A program made the translations under genes and the position numbers. From Candidatus Sulfotelmatobacter sp. (GTDB lineage Bacteria > Acidobacteriota > Terriglobia > Terriglobales > Acidobacteriaceae): DNA of 64,000 bases. The DNA lies in the NCBI GenBank assembly GCA_036500765.1, contig DASYBM010000004.1:1364001-1428000 (forward strand), in the 5' to 3' direction. Numbering within the stretch: position 1 is the stretch's first letter; every line of letters begins with the position of its first letter. Shown piece after piece: positions 44,218 through 52,392 of this stretch. Under the pieces are notes generated by a model. The model was not told the DNA's origin, searched no databases, and saw only the letters and a list, made by a program, of their open reading frames with translations.

Positions 44218-44559
44218 CTATTTCAATCCCACATACCAAATCCCTAAAGCAACTCCAACCCAGAGGGGCATGAAGCCTATGGTGACCCAGAGAGCCTTGG
44301 GCTTGTAATGCATCATGATCCAACTCACGCTGGAGGCATAGACAAAGAATGCGATTGCTCCGGCCATCATGGAGCGGGCTTCATTTCCGGCATAAGCAGG
44401 CCCATCGGTGACCACGGTCAGTCCCAAAGTTGCGAGCGCCACCGAAGGAGCTGCGCCAAACAATCCCGCGAAGCTTTTGGGTTTGAGCAGATCGGCGATG
44501 AGTGCGAAGCCGGAAACGACGATGCCGCCAATAAGAAAGCGAATCGCAATTTCGATCAC
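44218..44559 (-). CDS. DUF3147-family small membrane protein
   Basis: This 113-residue protein has about four hydrophobic helices. It starts with GTG 44559, whose GTGA overlaps the pyrophosphatase stop, so translation is coupled. The motif AGLFGAAPSVALATLGLTV is characteristic of the family. Two DUF3147-type paralogues in a row suggest a hetero-oligomeric channel or transporter similar in logic to paired small membrane proteins. That is inference only. Confidence 0.75.
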   Translation of the reverse strand: MIEIAIRFLIGGIVVSGFALIADLLKPKSFAGLFGAAPSVALATLGLTVVTDGPAYAGNEARSMMAGAIAFFVYASSVSWIMMHYKPKALWVTIGFMPLWVGVALGIWYVGLK

Positions 44560-45098
44560 CGGCGCATCCCCGATTTGATCAGTTTGCGGGCATGATCCGG
44601 GCCTCTAACGCCAAGCACCCGAAATTGTTTGCCGGAAAGCCTGTGGTAGTTCACGAAGAATTCTTCGAGCTCAACGCAGAACTTCTTGCCCAGGTCACTC
44701 ATCGTCTTTATATCGGCCCAGCTGTGCGCACCCTGCTCCACGGCGACGATTCGATCGTTTCGGTTCTTCTTTTTTTGATCGACCTGCTCGCCCTCGATCA
44801 CGCCGATGATTCGGCACGTTAGCACGCACCCGGGAAATGCGGGCTCATCCATCAGCACCAGAACATCTACCGGATCGCCGTCGTCAGCCATGGTTGAGGG
44901 AACAAAGCCGAAGTCATAAGGAAATTCCATCCCAGCGGGCAAGACCCGCTTCAGTTGAAACACGTGCTCCTGGGGATCAAAGGCGAACTTGTTGCGGCTT
45001 CCCTTCGGGGTCTCGATGACGACCCGAAGCAATCGCTTGTCACTTGCGTCGAAAGGCTTGAGGCGGATTGGGTTGGCCAGCCCGTTCTTCTTGCTCAT
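44556..45098 (-). CDS. ppa: Inorganic pyrophosphatase, family I
   Basis: This 180-residue soluble enzyme hydrolyses pyrophosphate to phosphate and drives biosynthetic reactions. The signature DGDPVD is at residues 73-78, with metal-binding Asp73, Asp75 and Asp78. EFPYDFGFVPST (58-69) and the ETPKGSRNKF substrate loop are also present. The C-terminal region is slightly divergent (FFVNYHRLSGKQF), including a tyrosine typical of the active site. It is the first gene of a three-gene minus-strand operon with two small membrane proteins, an unusual context. Confidence 0.93.
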   Translation of the reverse strand: MSKKNGLANPIRLKPFDASDKRLLRVVIETPKGSRNKFAFDPQEHVFQLKRVLPAGMEFPYDFGFVPSTMADDGDPVDVLVLMDEPAFPGCVLTCRIIGVIEGEQVDQKKKNRNDRIVAVEQGAHSWADIKTMSDLGKKFCVELEEFFVNYHRLSGKQFRVLGVRGPDHARKLIKSGMRR

Positions 45099-45180
45099 AC
45101 GGTTGCGGAACCTCGGTCACTGTTAGACGTGGATGCGAAGATTGGGCGGAAGGTTGATTCCTTCCCATCGGACATCTGAG

Positions 45181-45222
45181 TTTCGCGGCGCGACCCTGAA
45201 ATTTCGCGGCACGACCCTGAAA
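45181..45222 (+). repeat. Tandem 21-bp duplication
   Basis: A 21-bp unit starting TTTCGCGGC and ending GACCCTGAAA occurs twice head to tail (45181-45201 and 45202-45222) with one difference, in the spacer between the divergent pyrophosphatase and small coiled-coil genes. Confidence 0.85.
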
Positions 45223-45286
45223 GAAGAACTTCGGAAAACCTTGTTTGCGTTCTGCCCATCCAAGAGCAGGTTTTCGGAGGGCGAAA

Positions 45287-45475
45287 ATGGCAAGTGAAGC
45301 GTCAGAGCGGGTCATCACTCTCCTTCAGGAACTCAAGATGTTGAAGGAGCAAAACCAGGACTACGAATCCAATCCCAGTGAGGACGGGCGGGAGGAGCAT
45401 CTGCTGCGCCAGAAGCGTCACGAGGAGATAACCGACGAGATCAAGGCCGTCGCGCGAATCAAAGAAGCGGAATAA
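45287..45475 (+). CDS. Small coiled-coil hypothetical protein
   Basis: This 62-residue, highly charged, probably all-helical protein contains VITLLQELKMLKEQNQDYESN and EEITDEIKAVARIKE. ATG 45287 has GGAGGG about 5 bases upstream, stronger than the earlier frame start at 45245. There is no signal peptide. Its position 83 bases before the YciE-like gene suggests a stress role. No family is recognised. Confidence 0.7.
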   Translation: MASEASERVITLLQELKMLKEQNQDYESNPSEDGREEHLLRQKRHEEITDEIKAVARIKEAE

Positions 45476-45558
45476 AACTTTCATCAAACAAATGTCGTCA
45501 ACGGGTACTCAACGGATGGCATCGAAAGGGCAGAACTCAAATTACAACTGGAGGAATC

Positions 45559-46137
45559 ATGGAAAACAATGGACTCAAGGAACTGTACATCGACGAATTG
45601 CGAGACTTGTACAGCGCAGAAAATCAACTGGTGAAAGCACTGCCCAAGATGGCAGAGGGGGCAGCATCAGACGAGCTTCGGCAAGGCTTCGAGGAGCACC
45701 TGGAACAGACAAAAGGACATGTGCAGCGTCTCGAGCAGATTTTCGAGGAGCTCGGCGAAAAACCGAAAGGCAATAAATGTAAAGGGATGCAAGGACTCAT
45801 TGAAGAAGGCTCAGATGTTCTGAACGAAGACTTCGAAGAGGCGGTATTGGATGCCGCACTTATCGGAGCGGCCCAGCGGGTCGAACACTATGAAATTGCT
45901 GCCTACGGAACGGTCTCCGCGTTTGCGGAACTTCTTGGACAATCGGAGCAGGCATCTTTGCTAAACGAAACTCTTCAGGAGGAGAAGGAGACAGACGAGA
46001 AGTTGACCGAGCTGTCGAAAGAAATCAATTCGCAGGCCAACGAAGGAAGCAGCGAGGAGGACAGGAAAGAAGGCAGCGAAATGTCCACCGGGAAAACTCG
46101 GGGAGCACAGAAAACGGGGCGACGAACAGCAGCATAG
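45559..46137 (+). CDS. YciE/YciF-like ferritin-like protein (DUF892)
   Basis: This 192-residue protein starts NGLKELYIDELRDLYSAENQLVKALPKMAEGA, the clear DUF892 signature. It has helix segments with Glu/His ligands such as RVEHYEIAAYGTV and LLNETLQEEKETDEKLTEL. Such four-helix bundles are stress-induced and probably bind a di-iron centre, though activity is poorly known. The C-terminal 35 residues are a low-complexity Lys/Ser/Thr tail. GGAGG lies 5 bases upstream of the ATG. Confidence 0.9.
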   Translation: MENNGLKELYIDELRDLYSAENQLVKALPKMAEGAASDELRQGFEEHLEQTKGHVQRLEQIFEELGEKPKGNKCKGMQGLIEEGSDVLNEDFEEAVLDAALIGAAQRVEHYEIAAYGTVSAFAELLGQSEQASLLNETLQEEKETDEKLTELSKEINSQANEGSSEEDRKEGSEMSTGKTRGAQKTGRRTAA

Positions 46138-46198
46138 GAGTTTGGCTGTCAGGGCAGGAGGGAAGGCGATATTTCTCTCTTGCCCTCTGGTTCACGTC

Positions 46199-46876
46199 AT
46201 GCAGCATTCGGCTGACAGCTCCGCGACTCGGGAGAAGGTTGACAACACCGCCGCTCGGCTCATTCCCTCCAGGGCTTCCATCACTGCGTTACGGCAATCC
46301 GCGCGCGCGTGCCACGCCTGCGAGCTTTGGAGAAATGCTACGCAGACGGTTTTCGGAGAAGGAAGCTCGAAGGCATCGATTATGCTGGTCGGAGAACAAC
46401 CGGGAGATCGAGAGGACCGAATCGGTCGTCCTTTTGTGGGTCCGGCTGGGAAGCTACTCGATGAAGCGTTGACCGAAGCCGGCATCGACCGCGCCCGGGT
46501 GTATGTGACTAATGTCGTGAAACATTTCAAGTGGTCGCCCGCGGAGCGCGGCAAGCGACGCATTCATAAGAAGCCTCGATATTCGGAAATTCATGCGTGC
46601 CGTCCGTGGCTGGATGCAGAGCTTCAGGTGGTCAAACCGCAGATACTGGTTTGCCTGGGAGCCACCGCGGCGCAGGCACTGCTGGGAAGAGACTTCAGCG
46701 TCACTCGGCGTCACGGGCAAGTTGTCGAGTCGCCGCTTGCGCCGTTCGTCACAGCCACTGTTCATCCATCCTCGATTCTACGAGCGCCGGACGGCGAATC
46801 GCGGCAGAAGCAGATGCGTATGTTTATCGACGACCTTAAGGGAGTCGCTCATCTCGCGGAAAAGAATGGCGCCTGA
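46199..46876 (+). CDS. UdgX-type uracil-DNA glycosylase
   Basis: This 225-residue glycosylase removes uracil from DNA. The SAF domain is typical of family 4/5-like enzymes, with four cysteines for a 4Fe-4S cluster (Cys38, Cys41, Cys134, Cys152), GEQPGD at 65-70 and HPSS at 189-192. The diagnostic loop KRRIH at 119-123 is that of UdgX, in which the histidine (here His123) forms a covalent bond to the abasic deoxyribose and traps the enzyme on DNA. ATG 46199 is used; a TTG at 46142 has GGAG too close to it. It lies in a stress-gene cluster. Confidence 0.87.
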   Translation: MQHSADSSATREKVDNTAARLIPSRASITALRQSARACHACELWRNATQTVFGEGSSKASIMLVGEQPGDREDRIGRPFVGPAGKLLDEALTEAGIDRARVYVTNVVKHFKWSPAERGKRRIHKKPRYSEIHACRPWLDAELQVVKPQILVCLGATAAQALLGRDFSVTRRHGQVVESPLAPFVTATVHPSSILRAPDGESRQKQMRMFIDDLKGVAHLAEKNGA

Positions 46877-46881
46877 TCTTT

Positions 46882-46927
46882 ACTTATGACTTCGCCTTCG
46901 GTTGACTTATGACTCCGCCTTCGGTTG
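46882..46927 (+). repeat. Tandem 23-bp duplication
   Basis: A 23-bp unit (begins ACTTATGACT, ends CTTCGGTTG) occurs twice in tandem at 46882-46904 and 46905-46927 with one substitution, between the UdgX and isomerase genes. Confidence 0.85.
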
Positions 46928-46957
46928 TTTCGAAATTTCTCTGGTACACTGGCGCGC

Positions 46958-47920
46958 ATGAGCTTGACCAACCGAAGGCAGTTTCTTGGACACTGCGCCG
47001 CCGCGGCGGCGGGAGCATGGCTCCTTCCTGAGCTTGCGCGCGGGGCCAGCTCTGGTCCTTCAATGAAGTTTCCTGCCGCGCCGCGCGATCGCGTTGCGGT
47101 GGCGGCCTATCCTTTTCGCGAATTTATTGTGGGCTGGAAAGGCTGGGACGGCAAGACTGCCAGCACAGTCCCGTCTGCCCAACAGATTGAATTGAAAGAC
47201 TTCGCCGCGCATGTGGCGGAGAAATTCAACATTCACAACATCGAGCCTTGGAGCCCGATTTTCCCCTCGACCGATCCGAAATATCTGGAGCAGTTTCGGG
47301 CGGCAGTGGAGAGAGCGCACTCTGCGATCGTCGATATCGCCGTGGACGGCGGTTACAGCCAATACTCGACCGACGCCGCAGTACGAGAGAAGGCCGTTAC
47401 AGCCAGCAATCATTGGGTCGACGTCGGAGCCGCTCTCGGGTCACCCAGCATTCGCACGCACATTGACGACGCCAAGGACTCGAAGCCAGACGTGGGGCGC
47501 GCCGCCGACACGCTGGCTCGCGTCGCGGATTACGGGGCCAAGAAGAATGTCGTGATCCATCTGGAGAACGATAATCCGGTGAGCGAAGATGCATTTTTTG
47601 TGGTGCACGTGATCGAGAAAGTGAACAGTCCGTGGCTGCGCGCGCTACCTGATTTCGGCAACTCGCTGGTCGGACACGACGAGGACTTTGCATATCGGGC
47701 GATTGATGCGATGTTCGCGCATGCATACGGCATTTGCCACGTGAAAGACGGCGAGGTCGACGACAATGGCAAAGCCTCTCATGTGGACCTGCCCCGAACG
47801 TTTGGCATTTTGAAAAATCATGACTTTAAGGGATATTGCTCGATTGAGTTCGACCGGCCGGGCGATCCGTATAAGACGACAGCGGAATTGGTGGAGCAAA
47901 CGGTAAAGTTCCTTTCGTAG
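46958..47920 (+). CDS. Tat-exported sugar phosphate isomerase/epimerase-like TIM barrel
   Basis: This protein of about 320 residues has a twin-arginine leader (NRRQFLGHCAAAAAGAWLLPELA) followed by an AP-endonuclease-2/xylose-isomerase-type barrel. Conserved pieces include VAAYPFREFIVGWKGWDG, VVIHLENDNPVSED (metal-binding Glu), LPDFGNSL and YCSIEFDRPGDPYKTT. It probably isomerises or epimerises a sugar in the periplasm. ATG 46958 is chosen over a TTG at 46925 because it starts the Tat leader. The next two genes encode sugar-oxidising components. Confidence 0.85.
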   Translation: MSLTNRRQFLGHCAAAAAGAWLLPELARGASSGPSMKFPAAPRDRVAVAAYPFREFIVGWKGWDGKTASTVPSAQQIELKDFAAHVAEKFNIHNIEPWSPIFPSTDPKYLEQFRAAVERAHSAIVDIAVDGGYSQYSTDAAVREKAVTASNHWVDVGAALGSPSIRTHIDDAKDSKPDVGRAADTLARVADYGAKKNVVIHLENDNPVSEDAFFVVHVIEKVNSPWLRALPDFGNSLVGHDEDFAYRAIDAMFAHAYGICHVKDGEVDDNGKASHVDLPRTFGILKNHDFKGYCSIEFDRPGDPYKTTAELVEQTVKFLS

Positions 47921-47981
47921 GCGGCGACAGCAGATTCCTGGCTTCGCTCGGAATGACAATTCTCGATTTGGCGGACGATTC

Positions 47982-48593
47982 ATGGCAGGACAAGGGATTG
48001 GGCGGCGGGAAGTGTTGCGGATTTTGGGCACGGCGGCTGCGGCGGCGCAGTTTCCCGGATTCAGCAAGTGGGGATTCGCTTGCGGCCACATCGGGAACGC
48101 GGCGTTGCAAATCAAGCCCGCGGTGTATCGTCCACAATTTTTTAATGCGGCGGAATATGCGATGGTGGAGCGGCTGACGGAGATCATCATTCCGAATGAC
48201 GGCACGCCGGGAGCGAAGGAAGCGGGGGTCGCGGAGTTTATTGACTTCATGGTGGCGAACGATCCCCTGACGCAATATGAATTCCGCATGGGACTGACAT
48301 GGCTGGAGGCGCACAGCGAACAGCGCGCGGGCAAGCGGTTTGTAGAGCTGACGCCCGAGCAGCAGACTTCCCTGCTCGAGCCGCTGGGTTTCAAAGACAA
48401 GGCTCGTCCGGGCGAGGAGACGGGGCGTGGATTCTTTCGCATGATGCGCGAGTACACGGTGACGGGTTTCTATACCAGCGCGATTGGATTTAAGGCGCTG
48501 GATAATCCGGCGCTGAAGTTTTATGCGGAGTCGCCGGAGTGTCCGCACAAGGGCGATCCGGAGCATCTGCATCTTCCGCAAGCCGGAGTCTGA
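47982..48593 (+). CDS. Gluconate 2-dehydrogenase subunit 3-like protein, Tat signal
   Basis: This 203-residue small partner subunit of a GMC-type dehydrogenase has a twin-arginine leader (GRREVLRILGTAAAAAQF). The subunit-3 core is FFNAAEYAMVERLTEIIIPNDGTPGAKEAGVAEFIDFM, with EFRMGLTWLEAHSEQR and GRGFFRMMREYTVTGFYTS. It assists export and assembly of the flavoprotein, encoded 120 bases downstream. That flavoprotein has no signal of its own, consistent with hitch-hiking export through this Tat subunit. Confidence 0.88.
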   Translation: MAGQGIGRREVLRILGTAAAAAQFPGFSKWGFACGHIGNAALQIKPAVYRPQFFNAAEYAMVERLTEIIIPNDGTPGAKEAGVAEFIDFMVANDPLTQYEFRMGLTWLEAHSEQRAGKRFVELTPEQQTSLLEPLGFKDKARPGEETGRGFFRMMREYTVTGFYTSAIGFKALDNPALKFYAESPECPHKGDPEHLHLPQAGV

Positions 48594-48713
48594 ATTTCTG
48601 AGGAGCGCAGCGAGTTCAATAAAATCTAAACGCAAAGTGCGCGAAGAAAGGTTGCGAAGGGCGCTAAGAAGGGCCGGTCTCCTACCAACGCAAAGATTGT
48701 TCCGCAAAAGAAC

Positions 48714-50390
48714 ATGGCCAAGAAAATCTACGATGTGATTGTGATCGGAACCGGCGCCGGCGGCGGCATGGCGATCAAGACGCTGTGCGAGGCGGGACTG
48801 AAAGTGTGCGCGCTGAATGCCGGACGCAGGCTCGATCCGGAAAAAGATTTTCGTTATCACCGCATGCCGTGGGATATGAAGTTTCGAGGCCTCGACGATC
48901 CCAAACGCCGAGGCGAATCCTTCGGATACATGGACAACGAGTACACGAAAGCGGCGTGGGACCACGAGATTCCTTTTACCGTGGCGCCAGGCACGAAGTG
49001 GATGTGGCCGCGCTGCAATGCGGTAGGAGGCAAGACCAATTTCTGGGGGCGCAGTTCGGCGCGCTTTGGCGACATCGATTTGCGCGCGGCCTCGCTCGAC
49101 GGCTACGACGTGGACTGGCCTCTCAGTTATGACGAGATCGATCCCTTTTACACGCGGGTCGAGAAAATGATTGGCGTGGCGAGCACGGTGCAGAATCGGC
49201 CCAGCAATCCGGATGGTTCGTATCTGCCACCGTTTAAGTTTCGTTGCCTGGACTTCATTCTGCAAGCGGGATGTAACAAGGTTGGCGTGCCGTATTTACC
49301 GGATCGCTGCGCGCAGTTGACGCAGCCACATGAAGGGCATCCGGCGTGTCATTTCTGCGGAGAGTGCACGACCGGATGCGATATAGGCGCATTTTTTTCG
49401 ACGCCTTATTTTCTGCTGCCGAAGGCCGAAGCGACAAAGAACCTCGAGTTGCGGACGAATGCGCTGGCCAAGAATGTTCTGGTGGACGAGAACGGGCAGG
49501 CGAGCGGAGTGGCCTATATCGACCGGCAGACGAAGCAGGAAGTAGAAGTGTACGGACGAGCGGTGGTGGTGGCAGCGTCGTGTATCGAGTCGGCGCGCGT
49601 GATGCTGAATTCGAAGTCGCGGCAGTGGCCCCATGGGATTGCGAATTCCAGCGGGCAATTGGGACGGAACCTTTGCGATCATCTCTATGGAGAATCGGCG
49701 CGGGGATATCTGCCGCAATTGCTGGGGCAGCCCAGTTTCCCGGATCACGTGGGCGACAGCACCATCGCATGGATGCCGCGCTGGCAAAATCTGAAAGCTC
49801 CGCACGAAGAGAAATTTATTCGCGGATATTCGGTTTATCCGGATGGCGGCTGCGAAGAGTTTCCCGGCTTTGCCACCGACATGGACGGCTTTGGATCGTC
49901 GCTTAAACGCGAAATCAAGCGCCGATATCCCTCTCCCGTGAGTTTTGGAATTCAAGCGCCGTCGCTGCGTTCAGAGACGAATTATATGGATCTCGATCCT
50001 GAGGTGAAGGATCCGTACGGGATTCCGGTGGCGCGCATGCATTTCGAGTGGGATGAAAATGTGCTGAAGATGTGGGAGCATTCGAAGCAAGTCTGTGCCG
50101 AAGTCCTTCGCGCTGCCGGCGGAGAACTCGAAGGATCGGGCGAGGCTCCGGAGATTCCCGGCTGGAGTTTGCATGAAACCGGCACCTGCCGCATGGGAAA
50201 TGATCCTAAGAAATTTGTGACCAATCGCTTTGGGCAGACCCACGACGTGCCAAACCTGTATGTGTGCGACGCCAGCGTGTTTCTGAATTGCACCGATAAG
50301 ACCACGACGATCAGCATTCTGGCGTTCTCGCTGCGAACTTCCGAGCGACTGATTGAGAATTTCCGTCAGGGTGAGCACAGGGCCGCGTGA
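48714..50390 (+). CDS. GMC-family FAD oxidoreductase (sugar dehydrogenase large subunit type)
   Basis: This 558-residue flavoprotein has the dinucleotide-binding motif GTGAGGG near residue 12. It also has WPRCNAVGGKTNFWGRSSAR, CHFCGECTTGCDIGAFFSTPYF (Cys-rich segment), and the C-terminal active-site region SLHETGTCRMG with NLYVCDASVF and FLNCTDKTTTISILAF. It is predicted to oxidise a sugar or sugar alcohol in complex with the upstream subunit 3. No signal peptide is present. The downstream chrA-like gene overlaps its stop by four bases, which is odd given the unrelated function. Confidence 0.9.
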   Translation: MAKKIYDVIVIGTGAGGGMAIKTLCEAGLKVCALNAGRRLDPEKDFRYHRMPWDMKFRGLDDPKRRGESFGYMDNEYTKAAWDHEIPFTVAPGTKWMWPRCNAVGGKTNFWGRSSARFGDIDLRAASLDGYDVDWPLSYDEIDPFYTRVEKMIGVASTVQNRPSNPDGSYLPPFKFRCLDFILQAGCNKVGVPYLPDRCAQLTQPHEGHPACHFCGECTTGCDIGAFFSTPYFLLPKAEATKNLELRTNALAKNVLVDENGQASGVAYIDRQTKQEVEVYGRAVVVAASCIESARVMLNSKSRQWPHGIANSSGQLGRNLCDHLYGESARGYLPQLLGQPSFPDHVGDSTIAWMPRWQNLKAPHEEKFIRGYSVYPDGGCEEFPGFATDMDGFGSSLKREIKRRYPSPVSFGIQAPSLRSETNYMDLDPEVKDPYGIPVARMHFEWDENVLKMWEHSKQVCAEVLRAAGGELEGSGEAPEIPGWSLHETGTCRMGNDPKKFVTNRFGQTHDVPNLYVCDASVFLNCTDKTTTISILAFSLRTSERLIENFRQGEHRAA

Positions 50391-51643
50391 GCGACGAGCC
50401 CACGCCGGCCGCGGAACTTCCAGCGCGCACGAGAGCGAACGCGACTCGCCTGCGCGAAGTTGCCACACTCTTCCTGAAGCTGGGCACGATCAGTTTTGGC
50501 GGACCGGCAGCGCACGTGGCGTTGATGGAGGAGATGGTTGTCCGCGAGCGGCAGTGGTTGACCAAGCAACAATTCCTCGACCTGTTGGGCGCTTGCAATC
50601 TGATCCCGGGGCCCACCTCGACAGAAATGGCGATCAATGTTGGGTTTGCGCGCGCAGGCAGGATGGGGCTGTGCGTGGCGGGGGCGTGCTTCATTCTACC
50701 GGCAGCTTTGATTAGCGGAGGACTTGCGTGGGCTTACGTGCGATTCGGAACGCTGACGCAGGCGGGGTGGCTGCTGGGAGGAGTAAAGGCTGCGGTGGTT
50801 GCGGTGATTGCGCTTGCGATCTGGCGTCTTGTGCAAACAGCGGTGAAAGGTGTGGGATTGGGGGTGCTGGGCGCATTGGCCCTGGCAGCATTTTTTCTCG
50901 GCGCGAATTCGCTTGTGATTTTGATTGGCGGCGGATTGCTGGGGATGCTGGCGCGCCAGATTGCAAGTTCTCGCAGCGGCCCAAATCAAGGTCTGCTGGC
51001 TCCGCTGTTGAGCGGGCGGCGATTTTTTCCGGCGCGGGTATTTTCTGCGATGTTGTCTTACCGCCTGCGCTGGTTCACAGTTGCCGTTGTCGCTTCAGCC
51101 GCAGGCGTGGCAACTCGACCGTCGATTGACCAAATCGGTTTATTTTTTCTCAAGGTCGGCGCCGTGCTTTATGGCGGCGGCTACGTGCTGCTGGCGTTTC
51201 TGGAGCAGGGATTGGTGCGGCAGAACGCGTGGCTGACACGTCAGCAATTGCTCGACGCCGTGGCCATCGGTCAGTTCACGCCGGGGCCGGTGCTCTCGAC
51301 GGCGACTTTCATCGGCTACATTTTGGGAGGGGTGCCCGGAGCGGCAATCGCGACGGTGGGCATTTTTTTGCCGTCGTTTTTCTACGTCGCCCTGCTGGCG
51401 CCGGTATTGTTCCGGCTAAGAAAGTCGGCGTGGATGAGCGGTTTTATGGATTCAGTGAATGTGTGCGCCGTGGCGTTGATGGGCGGCGTCACTTTCCGGT
51501 TGGCTGCGGATGCATTGCAGGGATGGGCGATGGGGGGGATTGCACTAATATCGTTCGCCATCTTGCTGCGCTGGAAAGTGGATGCGGCGTGGGTGGTGCT
51601 GGGTGGTGGGATCGCCGGAGTGTTGCTGGGCGCTTTTCGATGA
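50387..51643 (+). CDS. chrA: Chromate transporter, ChrA/CHR family
   Basis: This 418-residue membrane protein is built of two CHR domains. The first has FLKLGTISFGGPAAHVALMEEM and GACNLIPGPTSTEMAI. The second has FFLKVGAVLYGGGYVLLAFLEQ and AIGQFTPGPVLSTATFIGY. It has about ten helices and would export chromate or a related oxyanion. GTG 50387 overlaps the GMC stop (GTGA). The fused two-domain form is the long type of the family. Confidence 0.92.
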   Translation: MSDEPTPAAELPARTRANATRLREVATLFLKLGTISFGGPAAHVALMEEMVVRERQWLTKQQFLDLLGACNLIPGPTSTEMAINVGFARAGRMGLCVAGACFILPAALISGGLAWAYVRFGTLTQAGWLLGGVKAAVVAVIALAIWRLVQTAVKGVGLGVLGALALAAFFLGANSLVILIGGGLLGMLARQIASSRSGPNQGLLAPLLSGRRFFPARVFSAMLSYRLRWFTVAVVASAAGVATRPSIDQIGLFFLKVGAVLYGGGYVLLAFLEQGLVRQNAWLTRQQLLDAVAIGQFTPGPVLSTATFIGYILGGVPGAAIATVGIFLPSFFYVALLAPVLFRLRKSAWMSGFMDSVNVCAVALMGGVTFRLAADALQGWAMGGIALISFAILLRWKVDAAWVVLGGGIAGVLLGAFR

Positions 51644-51681
51644 AAGTGAGTCAGAAGTTCAATCGATTTTCAGGAGAGCCA

Positions 51682-52131
51682 ATGAAACGATCTGCGATTT
51701 TTGCTGCAATTCTGATTGCATTGTACTGCGCCGCGGCGGGCGCGGCTGACCGCAAATACATCGTGAAGCCGAAGCCGAGCGACGCAAAAGCTTTGCCCTT
51801 CAGCGACGGGGTGCTGGTGGGAAATACGCTCTATATCGCGGGACACATTGGACTCGACCCAAAGACCGGCATGCCGCCGGCCAGCGCCGAAGACGAGGCT
51901 CGGCTGGTCATGGATGGAGTTAAACAGACGGTTGAAATGTCCGGTATGACCATGGACGACGTGGTCTCCCTACAGATATTCTGTACCGACCTCAAACTTT
52001 ATGACACGTTCAACTCGGTTTACAAAACTTACTTTCATGGTGATTATCCGGCGCGGGCGTTCATCGGAACGAGTCAACTGGTGCGCGGCGGAAGGTACGA
52101 GGTGCTGGGGATCGCGGTGAAAAAGCAGTAG
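51682..52131 (+). CDS. Exported RidA-family protein
   Basis: This 149-residue protein has a signal peptide (MKRSAIFAAILIALYCAAAGA) followed by the Rid domain. The domain has GVLVGNTLYIAGHIGLDP, EARLVMDGVKQTVEMSG, and PARAFIGTSQL, where the Arg fits the catalytic/imine-binding arginine of RidA. Cytoplasmic RidA deaminates reactive enamines. An exported version is less usual and its substrate is unknown. ATG 51682 is chosen because GGAGA lies 4 bases upstream; a longer overlapping frame into chrA is rejected. Confidence 0.85.
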   Translation: MKRSAIFAAILIALYCAAAGAADRKYIVKPKPSDAKALPFSDGVLVGNTLYIAGHIGLDPKTGMPPASAEDEARLVMDGVKQTVEMSGMTMDDVVSLQIFCTDLKLYDTFNSVYKTYFHGDYPARAFIGTSQLVRGGRYEVLGIAVKKQ

Positions 52132-52392
52132 ATGTCTCGGTGGTACAGTTTGGCTTGCGCAAGTGAGGCCGAGAGATCCATTCGAATTGCTCAAGACAGG
52201 TTCTTCGTATCTTCTGGAAAACAACTACACTCAAGATGGCGCCGTGGGATGGCGAAGGAACACGAAGGCCCGGTCCCTTCGGCCACGATCCGCCACCCTT
52301 ATCTCTGCTGGTTCCCTGTCCAGCGGCATGTTGTGGTCGTCGGTCGGCTTGGACTAAAGTTAAGAGAGCGCTTCGGAATCCGAGAGGTACCC

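Noticed and set aside
46142-46198. TTG start for the UdgX gene
   Set aside because: GGAG is only one base from the TTG, too close to function, and the extra residues are not part of the family.
48600-48713. Repeat-like AAAGTGCGCGAAGAAAGG tract before the GMC gene
   Set aside because: It resembles degenerate interspersed sequence, but no second copy is present in the window to support it.
47826-49265. 479-codon open frame antisense to the sugar-oxidation genes
   Set aside because: It spans three unrelated sense genes and their spacers, has no recognisable domain and no start site, so it is a chance frame.
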